Positions 16,419 through 25,866 of a stretch of DNA of 36,159 nucleotides are shown piece after piece. Numbering within the stretch: position 1 is the stretch's first letter; each line of letters starts with the position of its first letter. This stretch comes from JBDTOX01 sp039933015. GTDB taxonomy: Bacteria; Pseudomonadota; Gammaproteobacteria; Burkholderiales; Methylophilaceae. The stretch spans positions 1 to 36,159 of the forward strand of contig JBDTOX010000028.1 in NCBI GenBank assembly GCA_039933015.1, in the 5' to 3' direction. Under the pieces are notes generated by a model. That model made no database searches, was not told the origin of the DNA, and saw only the letters and a list, made by a program, of their open reading frames with translations. A program made the position numbers and the translations under genes.

Positions 16419-17380
16419 GCCCCACGCCACAAGCTGCTAATAGCAAATCCGCCAGCTGGGTGCAAACCCGGGAGCGCAGCAATATGTTGTCATTACGCAT
16501 CATGCGCTGGATATCCATGCGGCTCGGACGCGAGGCTGGGCGTTCGCTGCTGCATCTGATCGCTGCCTATTTTGTGCTGTTTGCGCCCGCCAGCCGCCGG
16601 GCATCGCGTGACTACCTGCCGCGTGCACTGGGGCGCCCTGCCGGCTGGATGGATCTTTACCGGCATTTTTTCTGTTTTGCCGCCACCATACACGACCGTA
16701 TTTACCTGATTAACCGGCGCTATGATTTGTTCGATATCGACCTCCATGGCAAAGAAAACATTCATCCCTTGATTGCAGAGGGCAATGGCGTGTTCCTCAT
16801 GGGCGCCCACCTTGGCAGCTTCGAAGTCATCCGCGCCATCGGGCGCCAGATTCCCGGCTTGCGCGTTGCCATGGTCATGCACGAAGACAATGCGCAAAAA
16901 ATCAATGCCATACTCGCTGCAATCAACCCGGAGGCCTCGCTCGACGTTATTCCGCTCGGACGCATCGATTCCATGCTCAAAGTACAGGAGCAGCTGGACA
17001 ATGGCATGCTAGTGGGCATGCTGTCCGACCGTACACTAGGCAATGAGCCCATGACCAAGGTTAACCTGCTGGATGCCCCAGCAGACATGCCTACCGGACC
17101 ATTCCGCATGGCTGCATTACTGCGGCGTCCAGTGGTATTCATGATTGGGCTATATATGGGCGGAAACCGCTACCAGATACATTTTGAAAAACTAGCGGAT
17201 TTCTCCAACATCCCCAGGGGCCAGCGCGACGCAGCCGTACAGGCGGCTATCGCCCGCTACACTGAGCTGCTCGACTACTATTGCCGCCTGGCACCGTACA
17301 ACTGGTTTAATTTTTTCGATTACTGGCAATCCATACCGACCACACTGAATGCAAAAAATCATGAAACTCATGCTCTCTAG
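16415..17380 (+). CDS. HtrB/LpxL-family acyltransferase
   Basis: A 321-residue lysophospholipid acyltransferase-like protein. The catalytic H-x4-E motif is G-A-H132-L-G-S-F-E137. A hydrophobic segment lies at about 43-60, typical of the membrane anchor. A later block SDRTLGNEP (about 204-212) matches lauroyl/myristoyl acyltransferases of lipid A synthesis. By context it should attach the aryl polyene acyl chain, or a fatty acid, to the lipid carrier of the pigment. Its 3' end overlaps the LolA-like gene by 32 bases. Confidence 0.88.
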   Translation: MSPTPQAANSKSASWVQTRERSNMLSLRIMRWISMRLGREAGRSLLHLIAAYFVLFAPASRRASRDYLPRALGRPAGWMDLYRHFFCFAATIHDRIYLINRRYDLFDIDLHGKENIHPLIAEGNGVFLMGAHLGSFEVIRAIGRQIPGLRVAMVMHEDNAQKINAILAAINPEASLDVIPLGRIDSMLKVQEQLDNGMLVGMLSDRTLGNEPMTKVNLLDAPADMPTGPFRMAALLRRPVVFMIGLYMGGNRYQIHFEKLADFSNIPRGQRDAAVQAAIARYTELLDYYCRLAPYNWFNFFDYWQSIPTTLNAKNHETHAL

Positions 17381-17972
17381 TTTTTTCGTACATGCACGCA
17401 GTACATTACTAATGTTAAGCCTGGCATGTACTGCAGGCATGACATCGCTTAGTTATGCCGCTGAATGGGATATCGACCAGCTGATGCGTACGCTGGCACT
17501 AACACGTAGCGGCCACGCCAGTTTTATTGAAAAAAAGTCCATCGCCATCCTGGACAAGCCAGTGGAATCATCCGGCGAACTGTTTTACACCGCACCCGAC
17601 CGCCTGGAAAAACGCACGCTCAAACCCAAAGTCGAGAACATGCTGCTTGACCACGGCACCCTGACAATAGAGCAAAAGGGCAAGAAGCATGTGCTGCAAC
17701 TGCAAAGTTATCCGGAAATAGCGGCATTTATCGACAGCATACGCGGCACCCTGGCCGGCGACCGCAAGGCGCTGGAGCGCACATACAAGCTGAGCCTGGA
17801 GGGTGACGAACAAAACTGGACGCTCATGCTGCTGCCGCTCGACGCAAAAATGAAAAAAGTCGTGGAGCGCATCCGTATCAGTGGCGAGCGTAATGAATTA
17901 CGCAATATCGAGATTAATCAAGCAGATGGCGACAGCTCGCTCATGACTATCGTGCAACTGCCGCCAGCGTGA
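17349..17972 (+). CDS. LolA-like periplasmic carrier
   Basis: A 207-residue protein with a signal peptide (about 1-37, ending SYA-A) and a LolA-like outer membrane lipoprotein carrier domain. LolA-like proteins are standard in aryl polyene clusters and probably shuttle the product through the periplasm. The ATG at 17349 lies inside the upstream gene; an alternative ATG at 17361 would give a shorter signal. The stop overlaps the GTG start of the MMPL gene. Confidence 0.86.
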   Translation: MQKIMKLMLSSFFVHARSTLLMLSLACTAGMTSLSYAAEWDIDQLMRTLALTRSGHASFIEKKSIAILDKPVESSGELFYTAPDRLEKRTLKPKVENMLLDHGTLTIEQKGKKHVLQLQSYPEIAAFIDSIRGTLAGDRKALERTYKLSLEGDEQNWTLMLLPLDAKMKKVVERIRISGERNELRNIEINQADGDSSLMTIVQLPPA

Positions 17973-20365
17973 GATTCCCTACATTACAGGCAGGCCGTAC
18001 TGCCATTGCCATATGGCTGGCACTTATCCTCGTCTGTGCCGGCATCATAAGCCGCAGCCACTTTACCGCGGATCTATCCGCTTTTTTACCACGTACGCCG
18101 ACGCCGGAACAGCAACTGCTCATGGACCAGTTGCGCGACGGCCTGGCCTCGCGCCTCATTCTGGTTGGCATTGAAGGTGCGGATGCAAGCACGCGCGCCA
18201 GCATTTCCAGGCAAATCGCGCAACATCTGCGTACCGATCCGGCCTTTGTCACGGTCAACAACGGCGAGCCCGTTACCACCGAGCACGACCGCGGCTACCT
18301 GTTTAACAATCGCTACCTGTTGAGCCCAGGCGTGACGCCGCAGCGTTTCAGCGCTCATGGCCTGCATGCTGCGCTCAGCGACAGCATCGACCAGCTCGCC
18401 TCCCCCGCCGGCTTGCTGATCAAGTCTCTACTGCCGCATGACCCTAGCGGAGAAATGCTGCATCTACTCGAGCAAATGCACAATGGCCATCCTCCGCAAC
18501 TGGTGGATGGCGCATGGGCCTCACGCGAGGGCAAAACAGCGTTGCTGTTAATACAAACGCAAGCTGCGGGTTCTGATACGGATGCCCAGCAACAAGCCAT
18601 GGCGGCCATCCGCTCAGCATTCGATCGGGCATCCATGCATGTCCTTGGCAAACCCGGTCCCACACTCCTGATGACTGGCCCCGGTGTTTTTTCTGTGTTG
18701 TCACGCGATGCGATCAAGACCCAGGTCCGGCTTATTTTCATCATCAGTACGGCACTCATCGCCATCCTGCTGCTGCTGGTCTACCGTTCGTTCAGCGCCT
18801 TGCTACTGGGTTTCCTGCCGGTTGCCAGCGGCATATTGGCAGGCATTGCCGCCGTCAGCCTGGGGTTTGGCGTGGTGCATGGCATCACGCTGGGATTTGG
18901 CACCGCCCTGATAGGCGAGGCAGTGGACTACTCGATCTACCTGTTCATGCAAGCGGAACCGGGCGAGGCTGACCGCAAAAATTGGGTGGTGCGCATCTGG
19001 CCCACCATACGCCTGGGCGTGCTGACTTCGGTATTCGGCTTTGCCTCGCTGCTGTTTTCGGGCTTTCCCGGTTTGGCACAACTCGGCCTTTACTCGATTG
19101 CCGGACTGCTGGCCGCCGCCGCGATGACACGCTATGTGTTGCCACATCTGCTGCCAGCCGATTTTCATATTCGCGATGTTTCTGCCGTCGGTCTAAAGCT
19201 GACGCGTCTCGCACAGCATGCTGCCAAATTGCGCTGGGGCGCCATGCTGTTGCTGGTGCTGGCCTGTACCATTTTATATACGCAGCGCGATGATTTATGG
19301 CATCACGAACTTGCTGCCTTAAGCCCGGTTTCCGCTGCCGACCAGGCGCTGGATGCGCGGCTGCGCGCCGGTATGGGCGCGCCCGATGTACGTTATATGG
19401 TGGTGGTCTCGGGAGACGGCCAGGAGGCAGTGCTCAGTGCTGCCGAGCACGTGTCCGTGGCATTGCAGCCCCTGGTCGAGCAAGGCGTGCTCGCCGGGTT
19501 TGAGAGCGCCAGCCGTTATCTGCCCAGCATCGCCACCCAGCGCTCGCGGCAAGCCAGCCTGCCGCCTGCTTCAGTACTGGAGCCGAGACTGCAGCAAGCC
19601 GCTCAGGATTTACCCGTGCGTGCACAATTATTCGCGCCATTTCTGGCTGAGGTGGAGGCCGCACGCAAGCAGCCATTGCTGCAACGCAAAGATTTACAAA
19701 ACACTTCCATGGCAATGGCGGTAGATGCCTTGTTGATCCAGCAAGGCCAGCGCTGGAGCGCCTTGCTGCCGCTGACCGCGCCCCTGGAAGGCAATATGGC
19801 CGGCAATATTGACGCTGCCTCGGTACGTGCCGCTTTGAGCAAGACCCGCCTGGATACGCTGCATACCAAGGTGCTGTTTGTAGACCTGAAGGCCGAATCC
19901 AATCACCTGTATGCGGGCTATTTGCATGAGGCCATCATGCTGTCCCTGGCCGGGCTAGTTGCCATTATTGGCTTGCTGCTGCTGGCCCTGCGTTCGCCCA
20001 TGCGCGTCATGGCTGTAATCGCACCGTTGGCGGCGGCCGTGCTCACGGTAACGGCGGGACTGGCTTTATTCGGGCAGCAATTGATTATTCTGCATTTAAT
20101 AGGCTTGCTGCTGATCGTGGCAATCGGCTCCAACTATGCCCTGTTTTTTGACCAGCATGATGCCATTGGGCAAAAAGCAGACTATGCCATCTCCCCCCGC
20201 ACTTTCGCTTCGTTGTTATTTGCTAACGTCGCTACTGTGCTCGGCTTCGGCCTGCTGGCATTTTCCAGCGTACCGGTATTGCAGGCCATGGGTGTTACCG
20301 TGGCACCCGGCGTCATACTGGCGCTGGTCTTTTCGGCCATTTTCGCTCGTCAGGTAAAAACCTGA
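17969..20365 (+). CDS. MMPL/RND-family exporter of the aryl polyene locus
   Basis: A 798-residue pump with two repeated halves. Each has one N-terminal membrane helix, a large periplasmic loop and a bundle of five helices (about residues 250-385 and 640-795). A conserved VDYSIYLF block is in the first bundle and NYALFF in the second. The start is a GTG at 17969 that overlaps the LolA-like stop. MMPL pumps in aryl polyene clusters are thought to move the product out of the inner membrane. The partner LolA-like protein next door fits this. Confidence 0.92.
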   Translation: MRFPTLQAGRTAIAIWLALILVCAGIISRSHFTADLSAFLPRTPTPEQQLLMDQLRDGLASRLILVGIEGADASTRASISRQIAQHLRTDPAFVTVNNGEPVTTEHDRGYLFNNRYLLSPGVTPQRFSAHGLHAALSDSIDQLASPAGLLIKSLLPHDPSGEMLHLLEQMHNGHPPQLVDGAWASREGKTALLLIQTQAAGSDTDAQQQAMAAIRSAFDRASMHVLGKPGPTLLMTGPGVFSVLSRDAIKTQVRLIFIISTALIAILLLLVYRSFSALLLGFLPVASGILAGIAAVSLGFGVVHGITLGFGTALIGEAVDYSIYLFMQAEPGEADRKNWVVRIWPTIRLGVLTSVFGFASLLFSGFPGLAQLGLYSIAGLLAAAAMTRYVLPHLLPADFHIRDVSAVGLKLTRLAQHAAKLRWGAMLLLVLACTILYTQRDDLWHHELAALSPVSAADQALDARLRAGMGAPDVRYMVVVSGDGQEAVLSAAEHVSVALQPLVEQGVLAGFESASRYLPSIATQRSRQASLPPASVLEPRLQQAAQDLPVRAQLFAPFLAEVEAARKQPLLQRKDLQNTSMAMAVDALLIQQGQRWSALLPLTAPLEGNMAGNIDAASVRAALSKTRLDTLHTKVLFVDLKAESNHLYAGYLHEAIMLSLAGLVAIIGLLLLALRSPMRVMAVIAPLAAAVLTVTAGLALFGQQLIILHLIGLLLIVAIGSNYALFFDQHDAIGQKADYAISPRTFASLLFANVATVLGFGLLAFSSVPVLQAMGVTVAPGVILALVFSAIFARQVKT

Positions 20366-21024
20366 TGCGCCATCTCACCGACCTTGCCAATCCCGGACAG
20401 CAGGCACAGACACTGGTTATCCTGCTGCCCGGTGCTTATCAGCAGCCGGAAGATTTTGTGCGCGAGGGATTTGTCAGTGCAGTACGCCTGCGCCAGTTGC
20501 CACTGGATCTGGTCATGGTGGAATTGTCTTTTGCCCATATCGCTGATCAAAGCGCATTGCCGGACATTCACGCCAGCCTCATACAGCCAGCGCAGGCGGC
20601 GGGCTATCAACATATCTGGCTGGCCGGCATTTCCATCGGCGGCTACGTCGCCATGGCTTATGCCGACCGTTACCCCAGCCAGCTCGCGGGCATGTGCCTG
20701 ATAGCGCCCTACCCTGGCAACCGCATGACCACGGGTGAAATCAGCTACGCGGGCGGCATACAGGCGTGGATGCCGGACTCGGTGCCCGAAGCGGACACCG
20801 AGCGGCGCAACTGGTACTGGCTGAAAACGCATGCCAGGACCGGTATCCAAGTCCATCTGGCGTATGGTGAGGATGACCGCTTTGCCGGCGGCCATACCAT
20901 GATGGCGCAAGCCTTGCCTGCGACGCATGTGGACCATATACCGGGCGACCACGCCTGGCCGGTGTGGCAACAGCTATGGCATAATTTTCTTGACCGTCGC
21001 CTTGGTACACCTGCCCATGCATGA
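20365..21024 (+). CDS. Alpha/beta hydrolase in the aryl polyene operon
   Basis: A 219-residue alpha/beta hydrolase. The nucleophile serine is in GISIGGYVA (about 92-100), the acid is in GEDDRF and the histidine is in GDHAWP. No signal peptide is seen, so it is cytoplasmic. Its start overlaps the pump stop by one base. It could be a thioesterase that frees the finished chain or hydrolyses stalled intermediates, taking the place of the hot-dog thioesterase in other aryl polyene clusters. That role is inference. Confidence 0.82.
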   Translation: MRHLTDLANPGQQAQTLVILLPGAYQQPEDFVREGFVSAVRLRQLPLDLVMVELSFAHIADQSALPDIHASLIQPAQAAGYQHIWLAGISIGGYVAMAYADRYPSQLAGMCLIAPYPGNRMTTGEISYAGGIQAWMPDSVPEADTERRNWYWLKTHARTGIQVHLAYGEDDRFAGGHTMMAQALPATHVDHIPGDHAWPVWQQLWHNFLDRRLGTPAHA

Positions 21025-21829
21025 CAGTCATCGCACACGCTGGCAGCCCACTCTATTCATCCGGGCATCTATTGCCCTGCATGTGCTGGCCTTGATTGGC
21101 GTTATTGCCGCGCCGGGTGTATGGCTATGGGCGCTGGCCGCCATAGTGGCCAATCACCTGCTGATTACAGCGGTCGGCCTATGGCCGCGCAGCCACTGGC
21201 TGGGGCCCAACTGGGCAGAATTACCCACGGCGGCCGCAGCCAGGAATGAAGTTGCCCTGACCATAGACGACGGCCCCGACCCCAGCGTCACGCCGCTGGT
21301 ACTCGACATGCTGGATCGCTACCATGCCAAAGCCACGTTTTTCTGCATCGGCGACAAGGCCGCGCAATATCCTGACCTGTGCCGGGAAATCGTACAGCGC
21401 GGACATGCGGTGGAAAATCATAGCCAGCATCACCGCCATCATTTTTCACTATTGGGTATTGCCGGCTTCACGCGTGAAATAACGGCTGCCCAGGACACGC
21501 TCACCAGCATTAGCGGGCAGCGTCCCGTGTTTTTCCGGGCGCCTGCAGGCTTGCGCAATCCTTTCCTGGATCCGGTGCTTACGCGTTTGGGTTTACGTTT
21601 GGCTAGCTGGTCGGTACGCGGCTTTGACACCCGCGTTGGCGACGCCCGCAAGGTAAGCAGCAAACTGCTCGGCAAACTACGCCCGGGTGCCATTGTGTTA
21701 TTGCACGACGGCAATGCCGCGCTGACAAAAACCAATACAGCGGTTATCCTGCAGGTATTACCCGCTGTGCTCGAAGCTGCGGCAGCGGCCGGTTTACGTT
21801 TCGTCACCTTGCGCGACGCCACTTTATGA
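21017..21829 (+). CDS. Polysaccharide deacetylase (NodB domain)
   Basis: A 270-residue protein with two N-terminal membrane segments (about 13-58) and a NodB-type deacetylase domain. The metal site is visible: D84-D85 in TIDDGPD and H135 and H139 in NHSQHH. The motif FFRAPAG and a late LLHDG are also present. The ATG at 21017 overlaps the hydrolase stop and gives a sensible membrane anchor. It removes acetyl groups from an amino sugar. A link to the GT2 sugar transfer in the same locus is likely but not shown. Confidence 0.87.
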   Translation: MHDSHRTRWQPTLFIRASIALHVLALIGVIAAPGVWLWALAAIVANHLLITAVGLWPRSHWLGPNWAELPTAAAARNEVALTIDDGPDPSVTPLVLDMLDRYHAKATFFCIGDKAAQYPDLCREIVQRGHAVENHSQHHRHHFSLLGIAGFTREITAAQDTLTSISGQRPVFFRAPAGLRNPFLDPVLTRLGLRLASWSVRGFDTRVGDARKVSSKLLGKLRPGAIVLLHDGNAALTKTNTAVILQVLPAVLEAAAAAGLRFVTLRDATL

Positions 21830-21877
21830 TGTTTGCGTTTTTCTTATTGTGCCATTAATTTTGCTATTGATTCTCCA

Positions 21878-23071
21878 GTGAAACCTTTACTTCTTTCTCA
21901 TTTCACCGCTACCAGCTGTATTGGCCGCGGCTTGGCCCCAACATGGGATGCGCTGCGCCAGCGCCGGTGCGGGCTGACTGCATGTGCTTTCGACAGCGTG
22001 GATTTACCCACTTTTGTCGGCGCGGTCGAGGGTGTTGACGAGGTGGCCATTGCAGCCGATCTCGCCGCATTCGATTGTCGCAACAACCGACTCGCACAGC
22101 TGGGACTGGAGCAGGATGGCTTTACCCAGGCTGTCAGCACTGCCATAGAAAAATATGGGCATGAGCGTGTGGGAGTATTCATCGGCACCAGCACTTCCGG
22201 CATTTTACAAACCGAGCTGGCTTACCGCCGCCGCGACCCGGAAACAGGCGCGCTACCACCGGATTTTGTCTACAGCAAGACACAGAATACATTTTCCGTG
22301 GCGGATTTCACGCGGCACTATTTCGGTTTGACCGGCCCGGCCGTGGCGGTATCATCGGCCTGTTCATCCAGTGCCAAAGTATTCAGTTCGGCCCGGCGCA
22401 TGATAGAAGCCGGCGTGATAGACGCGGCAGTAGTCGGCGGCGTGGATTCCCTGTGCCTGACCACGCTGTATGGTTTTACTTCGCTCGGGCTGCTCTCCAC
22501 GCAGGCGTGTCGCCCGTTTGATGCCCAGCGTGACGGCATCTCCATTGGCGAGGCTGCGGCTTTTGCGCTACTGGAACGCCCATCGGAAAATCTAGCCGCT
22601 GATGCGGTGCTCTTGCTGGGCATAGGTGAATCCAGCGATGCCTATCATATGTCATCGCCCCATCCGGAAGGCCTGGGCGCACGCATCGCCATGCAGCAGG
22701 CACTCGCCACGGCAGGCCTGAACCCCGCGGATATCGGCTATATCAACCTGCACGGCACTGCTACCCAGAGCAATGATGCAGCCGAAGCCAAAGCGGTGGC
22801 TGCGGTATTTGGCAGCGACACCCCATGCAGCTCCAGCAAGGGCGCGACCGGACACACACTGGGGGCCGCGGGCGGGCTTGAAGCCGTGATTTGTGCGCTG
22901 GCATTGCGCTATGAATTGCTGCCGGGCGGCCTCAATACCCGTGAACTGGATCCCGCACTCAAGCTCAATTACCTGCTCGCTAACCGTGAGCAGCCGCTTT
23001 CATACGTCATCAGCAACTCATTCGGGTTCGGCGGCACGAATTGCAGCCTGATTTTTGGACGGGCCAATTAA
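21878..23071 (+). CDS. Beta-ketoacyl-ACP synthase (elongating KS of the aryl polyene PKS)
   Basis: A 397-residue KAS II-like condensing enzyme. The catalytic triad is complete: C162 in SSACSSSA, H292 in LHGTATQSND and H326 in KGATGHTLGAAGG. The GTG at 21878 was chosen because it gives the family N-terminus KPLLLSHFTATSCIGRG; an in-frame TTG at 21833 would add 15 residues. It should extend the hydroxybenzoyl starter with malonyl-ACP. The stop overlaps the ATG of the KS-like partner (TAATG), which fits a KS/CLF heterodimer made in equal amounts. Confidence 0.93.
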   Translation: MKPLLLSHFTATSCIGRGLAPTWDALRQRRCGLTACAFDSVDLPTFVGAVEGVDEVAIAADLAAFDCRNNRLAQLGLEQDGFTQAVSTAIEKYGHERVGVFIGTSTSGILQTELAYRRRDPETGALPPDFVYSKTQNTFSVADFTRHYFGLTGPAVAVSSACSSSAKVFSSARRMIEAGVIDAAVVGGVDSLCLTTLYGFTSLGLLSTQACRPFDAQRDGISIGEAAAFALLERPSENLAADAVLLLGIGESSDAYHMSSPHPEGLGARIAMQQALATAGLNPADIGYINLHGTATQSNDAAEAKAVAAVFGSDTPCSSSKGATGHTLGAAGGLEAVICALALRYELLPGGLNTRELDPALKLNYLLANREQPLSYVISNSFGFGGTNCSLIFGRAN

Positions 23072-23871
23072 TGCCAATCGCGCTTACAGCATTTATCGAA
23101 GGCGTGGGATTGCTCGGGCCCGGTTTAACCGACTGGGCATCAAGCCAGGCTATCCTCAGCGGCCAGCAGCCCTATCAAGCGCAAAATGCGGTGATACCAG
23201 CGCCTGTTTTATTGCCTGCGGCAGAACGCCGCCGCTGTGGCGATTTAGTCAAACTAACGCTGGCAACATCGCTGGAAGCCATTGCGGCAGCCCAACTGGA
23301 TGCGGCAAGTTTGGCCAGTGTATTTTCCTCGTCCCATGGCGATGGCCATAACTGCCATACCATCTGCGAAATGCTGGCCTCGGATGACCGCCAGCTATCG
23401 CCTACGCGTTTTCATAATTCCGTGCATAACGCTGCCGCGGGTTACTGGAGCATCGCTACGGGCGCAATGGCGACTTCATCGGTATTGTGTGCTTTTGATG
23501 CCAGCTTCGGCGCAGGCTTGCTGGAGGCGCTGACACAGGTAGTGGTCGATGATACTCGCTGCGTTTTAATGGCGAGCGATACCGATTATCCCGAGCCTGT
23601 ATATAGCGTTCGGCCCTTGCCTGATGTGCTGGGAATCGCTCTGGTATTGGCTCCGCAGCGCAGCCCGCAGACCATCGCGCAAATCACAGTCGCCATCACC
23701 TACGATGCCGCCGACCAGCTTGACGATGTGGCACTGGAAGCCTTGCGTCTGGCCATCCCTGCCGCGCGCGGCCTACCTTTATTGCGCGCCATTGCGCAGC
23801 AGAAAGCTACACGCGTGGTACTTGATTACCTCGACAGCACACGCCTGGCCGTAGCAGTAAGCGCATGCTAG
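23071..23871 (+). CDS. Half-length ketosynthase-like partner (chain length factor type)
   Basis: A 266-residue protein that matches only the N-terminal half of a ketosynthase (Pfam Ketoacyl-synt_2 type). At the place of the active cysteine the sequence reads AFDASFGAGLLEAL, so it has no classical catalytic Cys. The block FHNSVHNAAAGYWSIATG (about 114-130) is typical. In the aryl polyene system a protein of this type (ApeC) pairs with the KS as chain length factor; that is the likely role here. It overlaps the following dehydratase gene by seven bases. Confidence 0.85.
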   Translation: MPIALTAFIEGVGLLGPGLTDWASSQAILSGQQPYQAQNAVIPAPVLLPAAERRRCGDLVKLTLATSLEAIAAAQLDAASLASVFSSSHGDGHNCHTICEMLASDDRQLSPTRFHNSVHNAAAGYWSIATGAMATSSVLCAFDASFGAGLLEALTQVVVDDTRCVLMASDTDYPEPVYSVRPLPDVLGIALVLAPQRSPQTIAQITVAITYDAADQLDDVALEALRLAIPAARGLPLLRAIAQQKATRVVLDYLDSTRLAVAVSAC

Positions 23872-24341
23872 ATTGTTCACAGCTAAACCACGCCTGGATT
23901 GCCGGCCACATCCCGCACCAGGGTAGCATGTGCCTGCTGGATTGCGTTGAAGCGTGGGATAAAGAACGAATCCGATGCCGCGCCAGCAGCCATCGTGCGC
24001 TCGATAACCCCTTGCGCGCGCATGGCCGTCTTGGTGCCGCCTGTGGCATTGAATATGCCGCCCAGGCCATGGCCGTGCACGGTGCATTGCAGGCGCCAGC
24101 AGACAGCATAGCACCGCGTGCAGGTTACCTGGTGAGTGTACGTGGCGTACAGTTGCAGGTAGCGCGACTGGATGACATTGCCGCCGATCTCACAGTGCAA
24201 GCGAATTGCATCATGCGCAATGAAAATAACCTTCTCTATCAGTTTAGCGTCAGCGCCGCCGGCCAAGTACTGTTAGCAGGGCGCGCAGCCGTGGTAGTGA
24301 ATGCCGACCTGTTGAACCCGACTCAGGAAAATAAGCCATGA
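23865..24341 (+). CDS. Second hot-dog 3-hydroxyacyl-ACP dehydratase (ApeP-like)
   Basis: A 158-residue hot-dog protein. The sequence HIPHQGSMCLLD with H18 matches the catalytic region of FabA/FabZ-like dehydratases, although the usual Phe-Pro-Gly is replaced. A central helix GIEYAAQAMAVHG (about 61-73) is also typical. It is longer than the first dehydratase at 16098. Aryl polyene systems use two dehydratases; the two may form one complex or act on different chain lengths. It overlaps fabG by four bases. Confidence 0.88.
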   Translation: MLDCSQLNHAWIAGHIPHQGSMCLLDCVEAWDKERIRCRASSHRALDNPLRAHGRLGAACGIEYAAQAMAVHGALQAPADSIAPRAGYLVSVRGVQLQVARLDDIAADLTVQANCIMRNENNLLYQFSVSAAGQVLLAGRAAVVVNADLLNPTQENKP

Positions 24342-25057
24342 AAAAAGCCCTGGTTACAGGTGGCAGCGGCGGTATCGGGGCGGCCATTTGTCGTCGCCTT
24401 GCTGCCGATGGCTGCCATGTCTACATCCATGCCAACCACGGCATAGAAGCCGCGCAGAAACTGGCCGCGGCAATAGGTGCGGCGGGTGGCAGCGCAGAAA
24501 CCCTGTGCTTTGATGTAACGGACCGCGCCGCGGTAAGCGCTGCGTTAAGCCCGCTGATTGAAGAACAGCCTATCCAGATTCTGGTGAATAATGCCGGCAT
24601 CCATGATGATGCGGTGTTCCCGGGCATGCGCGCCGAGCAATGGCACCGGGTAATTGATGTATCAGTGAACGGTTTTTTCAATGTTACCCAGCCCCTGATG
24701 ATGGCCATGATACGCAGTCGCTGGGGGCGCATTATCAATGTCTCGTCGCTTGCAGGCATCACGGGTAACCGCGGGCAAACCAATTATGCGGCGGCTAAGG
24801 GTGCGCTTAATTCCGCCACCAAATCGTTAGCGCAGGAAGTCGCCAGCCGCGGCATCACCGTCAATGCAGTAGCGCCCGGCATTATCGAGACCTCCATGAG
24901 TGAGACGGCGTTTGACGCTGAGACCATCGCGCGCATGGTGCCGATGAAGCGCGCCGGCACGCCCTCCGAAGTCGCCGACCTCATCGGCTTTCTGGCATCT
25001 GAGCAGGCGGGCTATATTACCGGACAGATCATCTCCATCAACGGCGGCATCATCTGA
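24338..25057 (+). CDS. 3-oxoacyl-ACP reductase (FabG-like ketoreductase)
   Basis: A 239-residue short-chain dehydrogenase. The NADPH-binding GGSGGIG is at 8-14, NNAG at 84-87, and the catalytic residues are N111, S136 or S137, Y150 and K154 in YAAAK. It ends with the FabG-like GYITGQIISINGG. It reduces the 3-keto group after each condensation. It is the last gene of the plus-strand operon and faces the GT2 gene with only 22 bases between the stops and no visible terminator. Confidence 0.93.
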   Translation: MKKALVTGGSGGIGAAICRRLAADGCHVYIHANHGIEAAQKLAAAIGAAGGSAETLCFDVTDRAAVSAALSPLIEEQPIQILVNNAGIHDDAVFPGMRAEQWHRVIDVSVNGFFNVTQPLMMAMIRSRWGRIINVSSLAGITGNRGQTNYAAAKGALNSATKSLAQEVASRGITVNAVAPGIIETSMSETAFDAETIARMVPMKRAGTPSEVADLIGFLASEQAGYITGQIISINGGII

Positions 25058-25079
25058 GGTCGGCCTTAATCACAGAATT

Positions 25080-25853
25080 TCAGGGGTAGTTAAAGCGTCC
25101 CATCAACCGTCGCAGCAGCAGCATAGGCAAGCGCAAAACACAGCCCAGCACCAGCCGGGTGTGCATCCAGGTCAGTAGTATGTTGTCACGCAGGTAATTA
25201 AAGTGCGACACGCCGCCTTCCTCGCCACGGAAATAGCGCACTGGCGCGGGGATGTTGACGGCTTTTACACCACGCCAGCTCAATCGCACTGCCGCTTCCG
25301 GATCAAAGTCGAAGCGGCGCATCCAGGGTTGATACCGCATGACCTGTCTTAAAGGTGCGATCGGATAGATGCGAAACCCGAACAGCGAATCTCCGATCCC
25401 CGCCCACAGGGTTTCCAGGTTAGCCCACCAGTTGGATATTTTCCGCCCCTTGATCCGTATGCTGGGCGCGCTGGCATCAAATACCGGCAGCCCCAGTATC
25501 ATGGCGTCCGGCCGGCCGGCCGACGCAGCCATGAACAGCGGGATTAAGTCGGGCGGATGCTGCCCGTCCGCATCCATTGTGAGCGCATGTGTATAGCCTT
25601 CCGCGGCGGCCAGCTCCAGTCCATGCAGCACCGCTGCGCCCTTGCCCTGATTGCGCGGCAAATGGATCACGCGCAAGCCTGCATCCGCGTTGGCCATCGC
25701 TTGCAAGCCTGCAACCGAATCATCGTTGCTGCCATCAATTACCACCCATACCGGAGTCCAGCGTAGCCGCGCAGCTCGCACGGTTTCATAGACCTTGGGG
25801 CCAGGGTTATAGCTGGGGATAAGAACGATATGTGTTGGGGAGGCAGCTAACAT
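25080..25853 (-). CDS. Family 2 glycosyltransferase of the aryl polyene locus
   Basis: A 257-residue GT2 enzyme of the GT-A fold. The nucleotide-binding start is IPSYNPGP (about 12-19), and the metal motif is D94-A-D96-G-Q-H. The C-terminal part after about 215 is amphipathic and basic, so it is probably membrane-attached. It is the third gene of the minus-strand operon, 13 bases after the PlsC-like gene. Glycosyltransferases of this type are common in aryl polyene clusters and should add a sugar to the lipid or head group. The deacetylase at 21017 could act on that sugar. Confidence 0.87.
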   Translation of the reverse strand: MLAASPTHIVLIPSYNPGPKVYETVRAARLRWTPVWVVIDGSNDDSVAGLQAMANADAGLRVIHLPRNQGKGAAVLHGLELAAAEGYTHALTMDADGQHPPDLIPLFMAASAGRPDAMILGLPVFDASAPSIRIKGRKISNWWANLETLWAGIGDSLFGFRIYPIAPLRQVMRYQPWMRRFDFDPEAAVRLSWRGVKAVNIPAPVRYFRGEEGGVSHFNYLRDNILLTWMHTRLVLGCVLRLPMLLLRRLMGRFNYP

Positions 25854-25866
25854 GGCACATGTGTAG

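Noticed and set aside
20927..21016. Longer N-terminus for the polysaccharide deacetylase
   Set aside because: It would lie inside the hydrolase gene; the ATG at 21017 overlaps the hydrolase stop like the other junctions and gives a normal membrane anchor.
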